A DNA stretch of 64,000 nucleotides from Variovorax saccharolyticus (GCF_030316765.1 NZ_JASZYT010000017.1:44056-108055); one strand, 5' to 3'. Positions 39,720 to 48,935 are shown, counted from the first letter of the stretch. Made by a program: numbers and translations. The notes: a model not told the origin generated them from the letters alone.

Positions 39720-41684
39720 GTGAGCGCCCACAAAATCACCTACCCGGTACCGGGGGCCGTCATGAAGGACGCGCACGTGTCCGGCATGCCAGCCTATCGG
39801 TCCCTGGTGGCCGAGGCCGACGCCGATCTTGGCGCCTACTGGGGGCGCCTGGCTCGCGAATTCGTCAGCTGGAGAACCCCTTTCGCCAAGACGCTCGACG
39901 TCGGCAGCGCGCCGTTCTTCAAATGGTTCGAAGATGGAACGCTGAATGCCTCCTACAACTGCTTGGACCGCCATGTCGAGCGCGGTCTGGGCGACAAGGC
40001 GGCCATCGTCTTCGAAGCCGATGACGGCCAGGTCAACCGCGTCACCTACAGCGACCTGCTCGCTCGCACCTGCCGTCTCGCGAACGCGCTGAAGACCCGC
40101 GGCGTGAAGAAGGGGGATCGCGTCGTCATCTACATGTCGATGAGCGTCGAAGGCGTCGTGGCGATGCAGGCCTGTGCCCGAATCGGTGCCACGCATTCGG
40201 TCGTATTCGGCGGCTTCTCGGCGCAGAGCCTTCGCGATCGCATCGCGGGGGCGGGCGCGGTGGTGGTGATCACGGCCGACGAACAATTGCGTGGCGGCAA
40301 GCAGCTCCCGCTCAAGGCCATCGTCGATGAAGCGATAGCGCTCGGCGGCTGCGATTCGGTGAAGGACGTCATCGTCTACCGGCGCACGGGCGGCCAGATC
40401 GCCTGGGACGCCTTGCGCGACCGCTGGATGCACGAGGAGACCGAAACCCAGGACGATACCTGCGAACCCGAATGGGTGGGTGCCGAACACCCCCTGTTCC
40501 TTCTCTATACCTCGGGATCGACGGGCAAGCCCAAGGGCGTTCAACACTCGACCGGGGGCTACCTGGTGCACGCCGCTGTGAGCACGAGCTGGACTTTCGA
40601 TCTGAAGGACGAGGACGTCTTCTGGTGCACCGCAGACATCGGCTGGGTCACCGGCCACACCTATATCACCTATGGCCCGTTGTCGATCGGCGCGACGCAG
40701 GTGGTGTTCGAAGGCGTGCCGACGTACCCGGATGCGGGGCGCTTCTGGCAGATGATCCAGGACCATAAGGTCAGCGTGTTCTATACCGCGCCCACCGCCA
40801 TCCGCTCACTGATCAAGGCGACCGAGGCCAACCAGGCAATACATCCCGGGAGGTACGACCTGGCAAGCTTGCGCATCCTCGGTTCGGTCGGAGAACCGAT
40901 CAATCCGGCGGCCTGGGAGTGGTACCACGAGCACGTCGGCGGCGGTCGCTGCCCGATCGTCGACACCTTCTGGCAGACCGAGACCGGCGGCCACATGATC
41001 ACACCGTTGCCCGGGGCCACACCGCTCGTGCCCGGTTCGTGCACGCTACCCTTCCCGGGCATCGCAGCAGCGGTCGTCGACGAGACCGGCAATGACGTCC
41101 CGAATGGCCAGGGCGGGCTCCTCGTGGTGAAACGCCCCTGGCCCGGCATGATCCGCAACATCTGGGGTGATCCGGAGCGTTTCAAGCTCAGCTACTTTCC
41201 GCCGGAACTTCAAGGCTACTACCTGGCCGGTGACGGCGCTATCCGTGACGTCGAGACTGGCTACTTCACCATCACCGGCCGCATCGACGACGTGCTCAAC
41301 GTGTCGGGCCACCGCATGGGGACGATGGAGATCGAATCGGCATTGGTGTCGTGCACGGCACTGGTGGCCGAGGCCGCCGTCGTGGGGCGTCCCGATGAGA
41401 CCACGGGCGAGACGATCTGCGCCTTTGTCGTGCTCAAGGGTCCGCGGCCGACCGGCGACGACGCCAGGAGAATTGCGGCCGAGTTGCGCCACTGGGTGGC
41501 GAAGGAGATCGGACCCATCGCCAAGCCGAAGGACATCCGCTTTGGTGACAACCTTCCCAAGACGCGCAGCGGAAAGATCATGCGCCGCCTGCTGCGCTCG
41601 ATCGCCAAGGACGAGGCGATCACGCAGGACATCTCGACGCTGGAGAACCCGGCCGTCCTCGACCAGCTCATGGAAAGGAACTGA
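39720..41684 (+). CDS. acs: Acetyl-CoA synthetase
   Basis: A 654-aa AMP-forming synthetase that activates acetate (or propionate) to the CoA ester through an acyl-adenylate. Visible motifs are the P-loop LLYTSGSTGKPKGVQHSTGG (about 262-280), FWCTADIGWVTGHTYITYGP, VDTFWQTETGGHM, and the C-terminal PKTRSGKIMRRLLR with Lys619, the residue acetylated or catalytic in Acs. Length is typical. The GTG at 39720 follows AAGGAG and is the chosen start. It is followed after 3 bases by a DUF485 gene and then actP, the standard acetate scavenging operon. Acetate versus propionate cannot be fixed from sequence alone, but context favours acetate. Confidence 0.95.
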   Translation: MSAHKITYPVPGAVMKDAHVSGMPAYRSLVAEADADLGAYWGRLAREFVSWRTPFAKTLDVGSAPFFKWFEDGTLNASYNCLDRHVERGLGDKAAIVFEADDGQVNRVTYSDLLARTCRLANALKTRGVKKGDRVVIYMSMSVEGVVAMQACARIGATHSVVFGGFSAQSLRDRIAGAGAVVVITADEQLRGGKQLPLKAIVDEAIALGGCDSVKDVIVYRRTGGQIAWDALRDRWMHEETETQDDTCEPEWVGAEHPLFLLYTSGSTGKPKGVQHSTGGYLVHAAVSTSWTFDLKDEDVFWCTADIGWVTGHTYITYGPLSIGATQVVFEGVPTYPDAGRFWQMIQDHKVSVFYTAPTAIRSLIKATEANQAIHPGRYDLASLRILGSVGEPINPAAWEWYHEHVGGGRCPIVDTFWQTETGGHMITPLPGATPLVPGSCTLPFPGIAAAVVDETGNDVPNGQGGLLVVKRPWPGMIRNIWGDPERFKLSYFPPELQGYYLAGDGAIRDVETGYFTITGRIDDVLNVSGHRMGTMEIESALVSCTALVAEAAVVGRPDETTGETICAFVVLKGPRPTGDDARRIAAELRHWVAKEIGPIAKPKDIRFGDNLPKTRSGKIMRRLLRSIAKDEAITQDISTLENPAVLDQLMERN

Positions 41685-41687
41685 CCC

Positions 41688-41996
41688 ATGGAAAACGATC
41701 TGACGTCGAGGATCCTGCGCGACCCGAACTACCAGGCGCTGAAATCCAAGCGCTCGGGCTTCGGCTGGTGGCTGGCCGCGGCGATGATGGTCGTGTACTA
41801 CGGCTTCATCCTGCTGGTGGCTTTCGACAAGCCCTTCCTGGCAACCCGGCTGGGCAGCGGCGTCACGACAATCGGCATGCCGCTCGGGCTGGCCGTCATC
41901 GTGTTCACCGTCGTCATCACAGGCATCTACGTCCATCGCGCCAACGGTGAATACGACCGGCTGACCGACGAGATCGCAAAGGCGGCCCTGAAATGA
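41688..41996 (+). CDS. DUF485 membrane protein (YjcH-like)
   Basis: A 102-aa inner-membrane protein with two helices (WWLAAAMMVVYYGFILLVAF and GMPLGLAVIVFTVVITGIYV) and the conserved C-terminal YVHRANGEYDRLTDEI motif. DUF485/YjcH proteins are encoded between acs and actP and are thought to assist the acetate symporter. It starts 3 bases after the acs stop and overlaps the actP start by 4 bases (41993-41996), which indicates translational coupling. Confidence 0.93.
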   Translation: MENDLTSRILRDPNYQALKSKRSGFGWWLAAAMMVVYYGFILLVAFDKPFLATRLGSGVTTIGMPLGLAVIVFTVVITGIYVHRANGEYDRLTDEIAKAALK

Positions 41997-43714
41997 GCCG
42001 CCACCTCGCTGCGAAGGCAATGAGCCTGACGCTCCTGGTGGTGGCAGCTTGTGCCGCGCAAGCCGCAGGCGCCGATCTCGGTCAACTGGACAAACAACCC
42101 ACCAACTGGACGGCGATCGGGATGTTCGCCGCCTTTGTCGTCGCTACTCTCTTCATCACCAAGTGGGCCGCGGCCAAGACCAAGAGCGCGGCCGACTTCT
42201 ACACCGCCGGCGGCGGCATCACGGGCTTCCAGAACGGCATGGCAATCGCAGGCGACTACATGTCCGCCGCCTCCTTCCTGGGAATTTCCGCGGCAGTGAT
42301 GGTCGGCGGCTTCGACGGCCTGATCTACTCGATCGGCTTTCTGGTCGGCTGGCCGGTGGTGACCTTCCTGCTGGCTGAACGGCTGCGCAACCTCGGCAAG
42401 TTCACCTTTGCCGATGTCGCGGCCTTCCGCTTCGAGCAGACGCCGGTGCGTGTCTTCGCTGCGTCCGGCACGCTGGTGGTCGTCGCCTTCTACCTCATCG
42501 CACAGATGGTGGGCGCCGGCCAACTCATCAAACTGCTCTTCGGCCTGGAGTACTGGATCGCCGTGGTCATCGTCGGCGCACTCATGATGGTGTATGTGCT
42601 CTTCGGCGGCATGACCGCGACCACGTGGGTGCAGATCATCAAGGCCTGCCTGCTGCTTGCGGGCGCGTCCTTCATGGCCTTCATGGTGCTGTGGAATTTC
42701 GGCTTCAGCCCCGAGGCGATGTTCGCGAAGGCCGTCGAGGTGAAGACCGCCATCGCGACCGCCGCGGGCAAGCCACCCGAGGCCGCTGCCGCCGAGGGCT
42801 TCTCGATCATGGGGCCGGGAGGCTTCATCAAGGACCCGATCTCGGCGATCAGCTTTGGCATGGCGCTGATGTTCGGCACCGCCGGCTTGCCGCACATCCT
42901 GATGCGATTCTTCACGGTGCCCAACGCCAAGGAGGCTCGCAAGTCCGTCCTGTGGGCCACCACCTGGATCGGCTACTTCTACGTGCTGACCTTCATCATC
43001 GGCTTCGGCGCCATCACCTTCGTGCTCACCGACCCGCAGTTCCTCGACGCCCAGGGGGGACTGCTCGGCGGCGGCAACATGGCCGCGGTCCACCTGGCGA
43101 AAGCGGTGGGGGGCAACGTGTTCCTCGGCTTCATCTCGGCGGTGGCCTTCGCGACCATCTTGGCCGTGGTGGCGGGGCTGACCTTGTCCGGCGCATCCGC
43201 GGTGTCGCACGACCTGTACGCCACCGTATTCAAGAAGGGCAAGGCCGACAGCGTGGCCGAGCTGAAGGTGTCGCGCATCACTACCGTCGCGCTGGGCATC
43301 GTCGCAGTCGTCTTGGGGATCGTGTTCGAGAAGCAGAACATCGCGTTCATGGTGAGCCTCGCCTTTGCCATCGCCGCCTCTGCGAATTTCCCCGTGCTGC
43401 TGATGTCGGTGCTGTGGAAAGACTGCACCACCCGCGGCGCTGTCATCGGTGGTTTCCTTGGGCTCGTGTCGTCGGTGGCGCTAACCGTCGTGTCGCCGGC
43501 CGTGTGGGAGGCGACACTGGGCAATCCGAAGGGTTCCGCGCTGTTCCCCTACCAGTCGCCCGCGATGTTCTCAATGACCATCGGTTTCGTCGGGATATGG
43601 TTGTTTTCCATTCTGGACAAGAGCCCCCGCGCGGCCAAGGATCGGGCGGGGTTCCTCGCGCAGCAGGTGCGCTCGGAGACAGGCATCGGCGCTGAAGGAG
43701 CCTCCGGACACTGA
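41993..43714 (+). CDS. actP: Cation/acetate symporter
   Basis: A 573-aa sodium:solute symporter family protein. It has an N-terminal signal-like helix (SLTLLVVAACAAQAAGADLG) and about 13 membrane segments, including AAKTKSAADFYTAGGGITGF QNGMAIAGDYMSAASFLGIS at the substrate side, GTAGLPHILMRFFTVPNAKE and FLGFISAVAFATILAVVAGL. These match ActP, which takes up acetate and related short-chain acids with Na+. It is the third gene of acs-DUF485-actP with overlapping starts. Length matches the family (about 550-575 aa). Confidence 0.95.
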   Translation: MSRHLAAKAMSLTLLVVAACAAQAAGADLGQLDKQPTNWTAIGMFAAFVVATLFITKWAAAKTKSAADFYTAGGGITGFQNGMAIAGDYMSAASFLGISAAVMVGGFDGLIYSIGFLVGWPVVTFLLAERLRNLGKFTFADVAAFRFEQTPVRVFAASGTLVVVAFYLIAQMVGAGQLIKLLFGLEYWIAVVIVGALMMVYVLFGGMTATTWVQIIKACLLLAGASFMAFMVLWNFGFSPEAMFAKAVEVKTAIATAAGKPPEAAAAEGFSIMGPGGFIKDPISAISFGMALMFGTAGLPHILMRFFTVPNAKEARKSVLWATTWIGYFYVLTFIIGFGAITFVLTDPQFLDAQGGLLGGGNMAAVHLAKAVGGNVFLGFISAVAFATILAVVAGLTLSGASAVSHDLYATVFKKGKADSVAELKVSRITTVALGIVAVVLGIVFEKQNIAFMVSLAFAIAASANFPVLLMSVLWKDCTTRGAVIGGFLGLVSSVALTVVSPAVWEATLGNPKGSALFPYQSPAMFSMTIGFVGIWLFSILDKSPRAAKDRAGFLAQQVRSETGIGAEGASGH

Positions 43715-43757
43715 ATCGCCATTCGAACTCGTGGCCGTGAGGTGCCGCCTCATGGGC

Positions 43758-44030
43758 CTATTCGATCCCTTTTCCTGCTGCATCGTGGAGGTCGTGGTCG
43801 CGCACCATCACGGGTTCGATGGACCCACCCGAAACCCGCCGGCGCACCGCCGCATCGATTTCCCGCGCGTGCAGCTGGTAGGTCTCCAGCGGCTCGTCGT
43901 CGATTGCGGTCGACCGATAGCAGTAGTGCAGGGTTTCCTTGCGGATGCTTGCGCCGACCATCGCGCCATCGATCGGGACCCAGAAGCGGACTGCACCCGA
44001 GGCCTCATGAAAGAAGGGAGAGTTCAACAT
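43758..44030 (-). CDS. DUF1488 family protein
   Basis: A 90-aa protein. Its core, FFHEASGAVRFWVPIDGAMV GASIRKETL, matches DUF1488, small proteins with an F..E...VRF.V..DG..V.A.I..E.L pattern. The Met at 44030 overlaps the stop of the upstream gene by 7 bases (ATGTTGA), so the two are translationally coupled. It is convergent with actP. Function unknown. Confidence 0.7.
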   Translation of the reverse strand: MLNSPFFHEASGAVRFWVPIDGAMVGASIRKETLHYCYRSTAIDDEPLETYQLHAREIDAAVRRRVSGGSIEPVMVRDHDLHDAAGKGIE

Positions 44031-44284
44031 TGGCGGGTCCTGGTGGAAGTTCCGGGATGGCTTTCGCTCTCGTCGATGCAGAGCGAGGCCTTGATTTCGA
44101 GCGCCTGGATCGCCTCGCCGCCGCTGGGAAACTTCTTGGACGGAATGATGTGGCATTCGCATGTCTCGTCGAAGTGCAGCATCGCGCCGGCCGCCACCGT
44201 GCCATCGATGGAAGCGCTTGTGAGGTGGCTGCGAATCTCCCAAGCGTGATAGGAGAGGCGCTTTGAGCCGCGTTTGTAATCCAA
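44024..44284 (-). CDS. Hypothetical DUF1488-associated small protein
   Basis: An 86-aa protein beginning with a TTG start at 44284 preceded by GAAGGA: MDYKRGSKRLSYHAWEIRSH, then TSASIDGTVAAGAMLHF and a C-terminal CECHIIPSKKFPSGGEAIQA LEIKASL. An in-frame GTG at 44365 would add 27 residues. No known domain is certain. It is coupled to the downstream DUF1488 gene. A truncated duplicate of its N-terminal half is at 21840-22016, which supports it being a real family. Confidence 0.55.
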   Translation of the reverse strand: MDYKRGSKRLSYHAWEIRSHLTSASIDGTVAAGAMLHFDETCECHIIPSKKFPSGGEAIQALEIKASLCIDESESHPGTSTRTRQC

Positions 44285-44401
44285 GGTGTCCTTCTCATCC
44301 AGGGCTCTGAGCCCGACGTTCCCTTCTACACCGAGCTCCGTACGCTTGTCGGTTCGATAGCGCACAGACAGCAGGATCGCCGCAGGATGCCCGCATCGTG
44401 A

Positions 44402-44975
44402 TCAAAGCAGCCGCGCATAGCTCTGTCCATCGTGGCATGGCAGGACCAGGTCGTGGCTTCGAGTCCCGAACGATCGAGCACATCGAGGGTATCGCGGTTG
44501 TATGTCGTGCATCCCGTCTTCGCCGAGAACTGGATCGAGAACAGGGGCGAGCTTTTTCTTGGGGAAGGGTACTTTTCGCCGCTGAAGTGCGCTGGCGAGG
44601 TGGCCGTTCACGTGGGCAGCGTCAAGGCCGAGTGCTCGCCGCCCGCAGTGAAGATCCTGCATCACCTGGCCATCTGTATGGCGCGTGAGTGTCTCTGATC
44701 CAGAACCCCTATTTCCCGCCGGACGACGAGGCGATCGAAGCACTGTGTGCGACGGCACGCCGCGGGGTGGACGTGCAGGTGATGGTGCCGTCGGCGCAGG
44801 CCTCGGTCATGCCGATGGTGCAGCACGCCGCCCACCACAATTTTCAGGATCTGCTGGTCGGCGGCGTCCGCATCTTCGAGTACCTGCCTGCGTCACCAGA
44901 AGGTGATGACCGTGGACGGCGTGTGGTGCGCGATCGGCTCGAGCAACTTCGATCGCGTCAAGAGTGCCCGGCACC
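44402..44975 (+). pseudogene. Phospholipase D/cardiolipin-synthase-like protein, broken
   Basis: Frames in order give WQDQVV, then PVFAENWIENRGELFLGEGY FSPLKCAGEVAVHVGSVKAE and ILHHLAICMARE; next VSLIQNPYFPPDDEAIEALC ATARRGVDVQVMVPSAQ and LLVGGVRIFEYLP; finally KVMTVDGVWCAIGSSNFDR. This is the order of a PLD-superfamily protein: inter-domain region, second half and the HxK(x4)D..GS.N motif. The first catalytic half is absent. At least two frameshifts (near 44690 and 44900) break the rest. The true HxK histidine region is disrupted at the second shift. Confidence 0.75.
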
Positions 44976-45105
44976 GATGGCATTCGGTTCTGCGCCGTCG
45001 CTCGACGCCGGTGGCCCATGGAGGCCTGAGACGGTCCGGGCGCACCCGCTTGTGGCACTGCCGCTCGACGATGGATGGGAGATCGTCGCAGCGTCGCGGC
45101 GACGC

Positions 45106-45189
45106 GAAGCCCGAAGCCCGAAGCCCGAAGCCCGAAGCCCGAAGCCCGAAGCCCGAAGCCCGGAGTCCGGAGTCCGGAGTCCGGAGTCC
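45106..45189 (+). repeat. Short tandem repeat: 8 x GAAGCCC followed by 4 x GGAGTCC
   Basis: Eight exact 7-base units GAAGCCC at 45106-45161 are followed without gap by four exact units GGAGTCC at 45162-45189. The two units differ at two positions and are probably related. Because the unit is 7 bases, copy-number change would shift reading frames. The array lies just downstream of the broken PLD gene and within no supported gene. Confidence 0.97.
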
Positions 45190-45349
45190 GGCGGGCTTGG
45201 CCGGCAACGGTCAACGTTACTGGTCGACCTCGGTCGTCGGTGCTTCGTGAGATGCCGCGACTGTCGATGAGTTCAGGCGAGCGAACGGATAGGCCTATGA
45301 ACGCAGTCCTCTCGCGCGGAAGATGTCTTCGATCTGAGCGGGTTGGTGC

Positions 45350-45499
45350 TCATTCCGCTCCGTCGCGCCATCGCCGGCAAGGTCGCTCTGTCAGCGTGAC
45401 GCGGCCATCGACGCCCTTGCATTTGTTCACAGGCCCCGCCGCCACGGACTGAACTGCGCAGGCGAGTGCCAGGCAGGCGAGGAGGCGCAGTTCATGCAT
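45350..45499 (-). CDS. Small exported DUF4124-like protein
   Basis: A 49-aa protein with a signal peptide (MHELRLLACLALACAVQSVA, AAG) and a short mature part NKCKGVDGRVTLTERPCRR, which matches the N-terminal DUF4124 pattern (KC.D..G.VTYTD.PC). The Cys pair may form a disulfide. The frame ends soon after that motif, so the protein is unusually short; DUF4124 proteins normally run to 100-200 aa. It may be a truncated gene. The ATG at 45499 has a weak ribosome-binding site. Confidence 0.5.
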   Translation of the reverse strand: MHELRLLACLALACAVQSVAAGPVNKCKGVDGRVTLTERPCRRWRDGAE

Positions 45500-45708
45500 C
45501 GGAGAATGGGAGGCCCGCCACGTGAACCCGACTGATCCCCTGGCTCTGGGCGGGGGCCAGCCTGCGAGCCGGATATAGCCCGTCTGAACGCGAGCCGATG
45601 ACGCAACCAACACGCTCCCTGGTAGCGTGGCGTGGGAGGGCTGGACGGCACGGGAGTCGCGCGCCGGTCCGCCCGCGCGCCGGCGCCACTCGAGGGGAAA
45701 TCCGGTCG

Positions 45709-46707
45709 CTATGGCAAGGGACGGACCCGGCGTCGCTGGCCAGCGACCTGACCGAACTGCTGCTTGTACCAGCGCGAGAAGGCGCTGAGCGCCGAGAAGC
45801 CCAGCAGGTCGGCGACCTGCGTCAGTGGCCGTGTGCTGTCGATGTAGTGCTCGGCCAGCTCGCGGCGGGTGATGTTCATCACCTCGCTGAACGTCGTGCC
45901 CTCGCGCAGGAGTCGCCGATGGACGGTGCGCCGGTCGATACCGAGTTGCTGCGCCACCAGGTCGATGGAGCACTGGCCCGAGGGCAATAGCATCAAAAGG
46001 ATATGGCGCACGCTGTCGACCGTGCCGATGCCTTCCGCACCGGTTGTGGCTTCGAGAAGCTGGCGTGCATAGCGCGCCATCACCGGGTCGGCCATCGGGT
46101 TCGGTGCGTCCATGTCGCGCGTGGTGCAGACGAGCCCGTTGAAGTCCTGTCCGAAATCGACGGCATGGCCGAACATTCGATGGTGCAGGCTTGGATCGCG
46201 CGGGGGAGGGTGAGCGAAGCAAACCCGTTGCGGATTCCAGGCCGGGCCGAGGAAGAACTTGAGGTTGCGGAACATGACGCCGACCAGCAGCTCGTTGGCT
46301 TGCCGCGATGATCCCTGTCCGACGAGCAACTCTTCCCGGATCACCGCGATGCCGTCGGACTCTTCGAGCTTCGCGAACAGCGATTCGTTGAGGAGCCGGC
46401 TGTGGCGCATCATTGCCCGCACCACACGTCGCACCGTCGGTTCCTCGCGCGCCACCAGTCCCACAACGCCGAGGTTCGAAAGTTGCCGTGTCTCGGCCAT
46501 CTGCAATCCGAAATTCTCGACGCCACTGCCAGCGGCCGAGGCCTCCAGCAGGTCACGCACCGCGCCGCTCGGAATCCGCATGTCGGGATCGTGAAGGCAG
46601 GCCGGATTCAAGCCCACCTCTGCGAGCAAGGCCAGCGGGTCGAGCCCGGTCGCACGCGCGAGCTCGGCGTAGTTGGTCAGGCTGGCGCTGCGAACGAGGT
46701 TCGACAT
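45709..46707 (-). CDS. AraC-family transcriptional regulator
   Basis: A 332-aa regulator. Residues about 1-200 form an arabinose-binding-like/OruR-type ligand domain (SNLVRSASLTNYAELARATG LDPLALLAEVGL). Residues about 235-325 hold the AraC double helix-turn-helix: SIDLVAQQLGIDRRTVHRRL and RPLTQVADLLGFSALSAFSR WYKQQFG. It starts at ATG 46707, about 180 bases from and divergent to the BKACE pseudogene at 46887. The layout regulator-divergent-BKACE suggests it once controlled that gene, and it may still control the BKACE cluster at 48.5 kb. Effector unknown. Confidence 0.92.
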   Translation of the reverse strand: MSNLVRSASLTNYAELARATGLDPLALLAEVGLNPACLHDPDMRIPSGAVRDLLEASAAGSGVENFGLQMAETRQLSNLGVVGLVAREEPTVRRVVRAMMRHSRLLNESLFAKLEESDGIAVIREELLVGQGSSRQANELLVGVMFRNLKFFLGPAWNPQRVCFAHPPPRDPSLHHRMFGHAVDFGQDFNGLVCTTRDMDAPNPMADPVMARYARQLLEATTGAEGIGTVDSVRHILLMLLPSGQCSIDLVAQQLGIDRRTVHRRLLREGTTFSEVMNITRRELAEHYIDSTRPLTQVADLLGFSALSAFSRWYKQQFGQVAGQRRRVRPLP

Positions 46708-46886
46708 GGGCGGAGTGGGTTGTCCCCTTAAGGTAAATCAGAGTCACCGATGGTCAATCCGTGTATGCCCGCGGGGCCGGAACAATGGGCTTCAAGGTCA
46801 CCGCCACGGTGTCAGTTGCCGTCGGCCCCGGCCGGCGTCCGGCGTCTTCTGCGGTGGCTCACGGACAGCCAGAGAAAGCACAACCC

Positions 46887-47800
46887 ATGGACCACCAAAA
46901 GGCGCCATCATCAGTAGCGCCATCACCGGCGCGATTGACACGCCGTCGGTGTCGCCACACTTGCCGCTCACACCGCAGGAAATCGCGAGTCTTCGATCGC
47001 CGCGGCACGGGCAGGCGCTGCCGTATCCACCTGCATGCGCGTGACCCGGTAACCGGCAAGTCGGACCAGCGGCCTGAGGCTTTCACGCCCTTTCTGAATC
47101 GCATCAAGAGTGAATGCGACGCGGTCATCAATCTGACCACGGGTGGCTCCCCGTGCATGTCAGTGCAGGAACGTATCCGCCCCGCCGTCGTACTGCGGCC
47201 GGAAGTGTCCTCGATGAACATGGGTTCGATGAATTTCGACTTGATCCCGAAGCTGGAGCACGTCGAGGAATTCAAGCACGACTGGGAACGCCCGTACCTC
47301 AAAGGCAGCAAGGATCTCGACTTGCGCAACACCTTCGCGATATCGAGACCGCCCTGCGGGAGCTGTCGGCCAGCGGCACGCAACACGAGTTCGAGTGCTA
47401 CGACACCTCGCACCTCTACAACTTGGCCCTTTTCATCGATCGCGGACTTGTCGAGCCGCCGTTCTTCGTTCAAACCGTGCCCGGTATCCTGGGCGGTATC
47501 GGAGCGCATCCGGAGGACGTCATGCACATGAAGCGTACGGCGGACCGCCTGTTCGGCCACGACTACCGATGGTCCGCGCTCAGGACCGGCCGAAATCAGA
47601 TGAAGATCGCCGCCATCGCCGCCATCGCCGCCATCGCCGCCATCGCCGGGTCGATGGGGGACACGTGCGCGTCGGGCTGGAGGACGGCCTGTGGATCGGT
47701 CCCGGCAGGCTGGCCGGCTCGAATTCCCAGCAGGTGCACAAGGTGCGCAAGATCTTGGAAGGAGTGGGTCTCGAGATCGCGACGCCCCCTGGTCGTGATG
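46887..47800 (+). pseudogene. BKACE (DUF849) beta-keto acid cleavage enzyme, frameshifted
   Basis: The ATG at 46887 starts MDHQKGAIISSAITGAIDTP SVSPHLPLTPQEIA after one early shift. The family's VGAAEAGAAIVH part is missing or scrambled, then HLHARDPVTGKSDQRPEAFT and TTGGSPCMSVQERIRPAVVL follow. A base is lost near 47340 (FA-DIETALRELSASGTQHEF), then YDTSHLYNLALFIDRGLVEP. A 9-base repeat expansion (47606-47648) inserts AIAAIAAIA. A G lost in a G run near 47655 moves VGLEDGLWIGPGRLAGSNSQ to another frame. At least three frameshifts, so non-functional. It is divergent from the AraC regulator. Confidence 0.85.
47606..47648 (+). repeat. 9-bp tandem repeat, ATCGCCGCC x 4 plus partial
   Basis: Four exact units (47606-47641) and a fifth partial unit lie inside the BKACE pseudogene and encode (AIA)n. 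They lie just before the one-base loss in the G run at about 47655. Confidence 0.95.
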
Positions 47801-48533
47801 CCGGTGTTCCTTCTGGCTTCTTGCAATTCGGCTTGGCCATACGGGCGGGCGCACTGACCGCCCGCCATCCACGTTGCCGTCACCCTCGGCCAGCTTGCTT
47901 TGCACCACCAGCAGCGATCGACCGAGCTGCCCGCCCGCCCCGAGCTTGCCAGCCAGCATCAGGTACAGCACGGGCGTGGCACTAGGGTCGGTCTTGGTGT
48001 CGTGAAGGAGGTTTGTCGGCATTGCCGCGTCCGCTCAAATTCATGACGGCAGCTTCGGAGCGCGGCGACCGGAGCCGTGACGGGCCGTTGCCGTCATCCA
48101 TGCTTGCGTGCTCGATGCATGCATGGGTATGCGGACTCAACCTGTCGATGAACGATTTGGCGGAACATCTCAGGCGGTGTTTTGGAAGTCGGGGGTCGCT
48201 CGCTGATCGATACGGTGTCAAGCCGATGCCGGGTGAGGATCTGATGGTAATCAGCTATCCCCGCCCCCGCCAAAGGCAAGAGAGGCTGTCGCAGGGCGAG
48301 TTCACCTGGAACTAGGGCGGTCGTCGAGCACCTCGATCGTCCCATCGTGCAGTCGAAGTGATTGGCTTCACTCCGGTGGGCCCGCCCCGTTGCACGGACT
48401 GGCGTCCCCCAGCGGGGCGTTCGGGTTTACCCCAGGTGTCCCCCAATGGTAAATCCAAGTCCCCGTGCGTCAACTCGAATTCGCCCTCGGCTCGCACACT
48501 TGCTCCCATACCACGACGCAAGGAGACCCAGCG
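47801..48533 (+). other. Gap of about 0.7 kb; one possible 55-aa frame
   Basis: A plus-strand frame at 48148-48315 reads MNDLAEHLRRCFGSRGSLAD RYGVKPMPGEDLMVISYPRP, with a credible protein composition but no recognised family and no strong ribosome-binding site. The last 200 bases should carry the promoter of the catabolic cluster. Confidence 0.35.
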
Positions 48534-48935
48534 ATGAACTCGACCGATCAGCCAACGCCTGCCACCCCGGTGTGCGATCAGATGCGCAGCGCCGGCAACT
48601 GGAATCCCAATTGGGAGCCCTTCGCCACGCTCGATCCACAGTGGGCCGAGAAGTTCATGGCGATGGCTATAGCACCGATCGCATCGGGCGTGCTCGACGC
48701 GAAGACCGTCGAGTTCCTCTCCATTGCGGTCGACGCCTCTTGCACGCACATGTACGGGCCGGGCGTGCGCCGCCACATTCGCAAGGCGCTCGACCTGGGC
48801 GCGACGAAAGAAGAGATCAATGCGGTGCTGCAGTGCGTGAGCGTGCTTGGCATCCACACGATGAGCCTGGGCGCACCGATCCTGCTGGAAGAACTGGCCG
48901 CGCACGCCGAACGCCAAGGCGCGTCCGGCGGCTGA
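48534..48935 (+). CDS. Carboxymuconolactone decarboxylase (AhpD-like) family protein
   Basis: A 133-aa all-helical protein of the CMD family. Visible are FLSIAVDASCTHMYGPGVRR HI, the helix with the reactive-Cys region, and KALDLGATKEEINAVLQCVS, the second helix with a Cys. In AhpD-type members a CxxC pair is redox active; here the two Cys are in separate helices and there is a single Cys at the usual site, so decarboxylase or isomerase-like or non-redox function is possible. The ATG at 48534 follows AAGGAGA. It is the first gene of the cluster, 43 bases before the BKACE gene. Confidence 0.85.
   Translation: MNSTDQPTPATPVCDQMRSAGNWNPNWEPFATLDPQWAEKFMAMAIAPIASGVLDAKTVEFLSIAVDASCTHMYGPGVRRHIRKALDLGATKEEINAVLQCVSVLGIHTMSLGAPILLEELAAHAERQGASGG

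Noticed and set aside
41927..43210. Long minus-strand frame (427 aa) opposite actP
   Set aside because: It is an antisense shadow of the conserved symporter coding strand.
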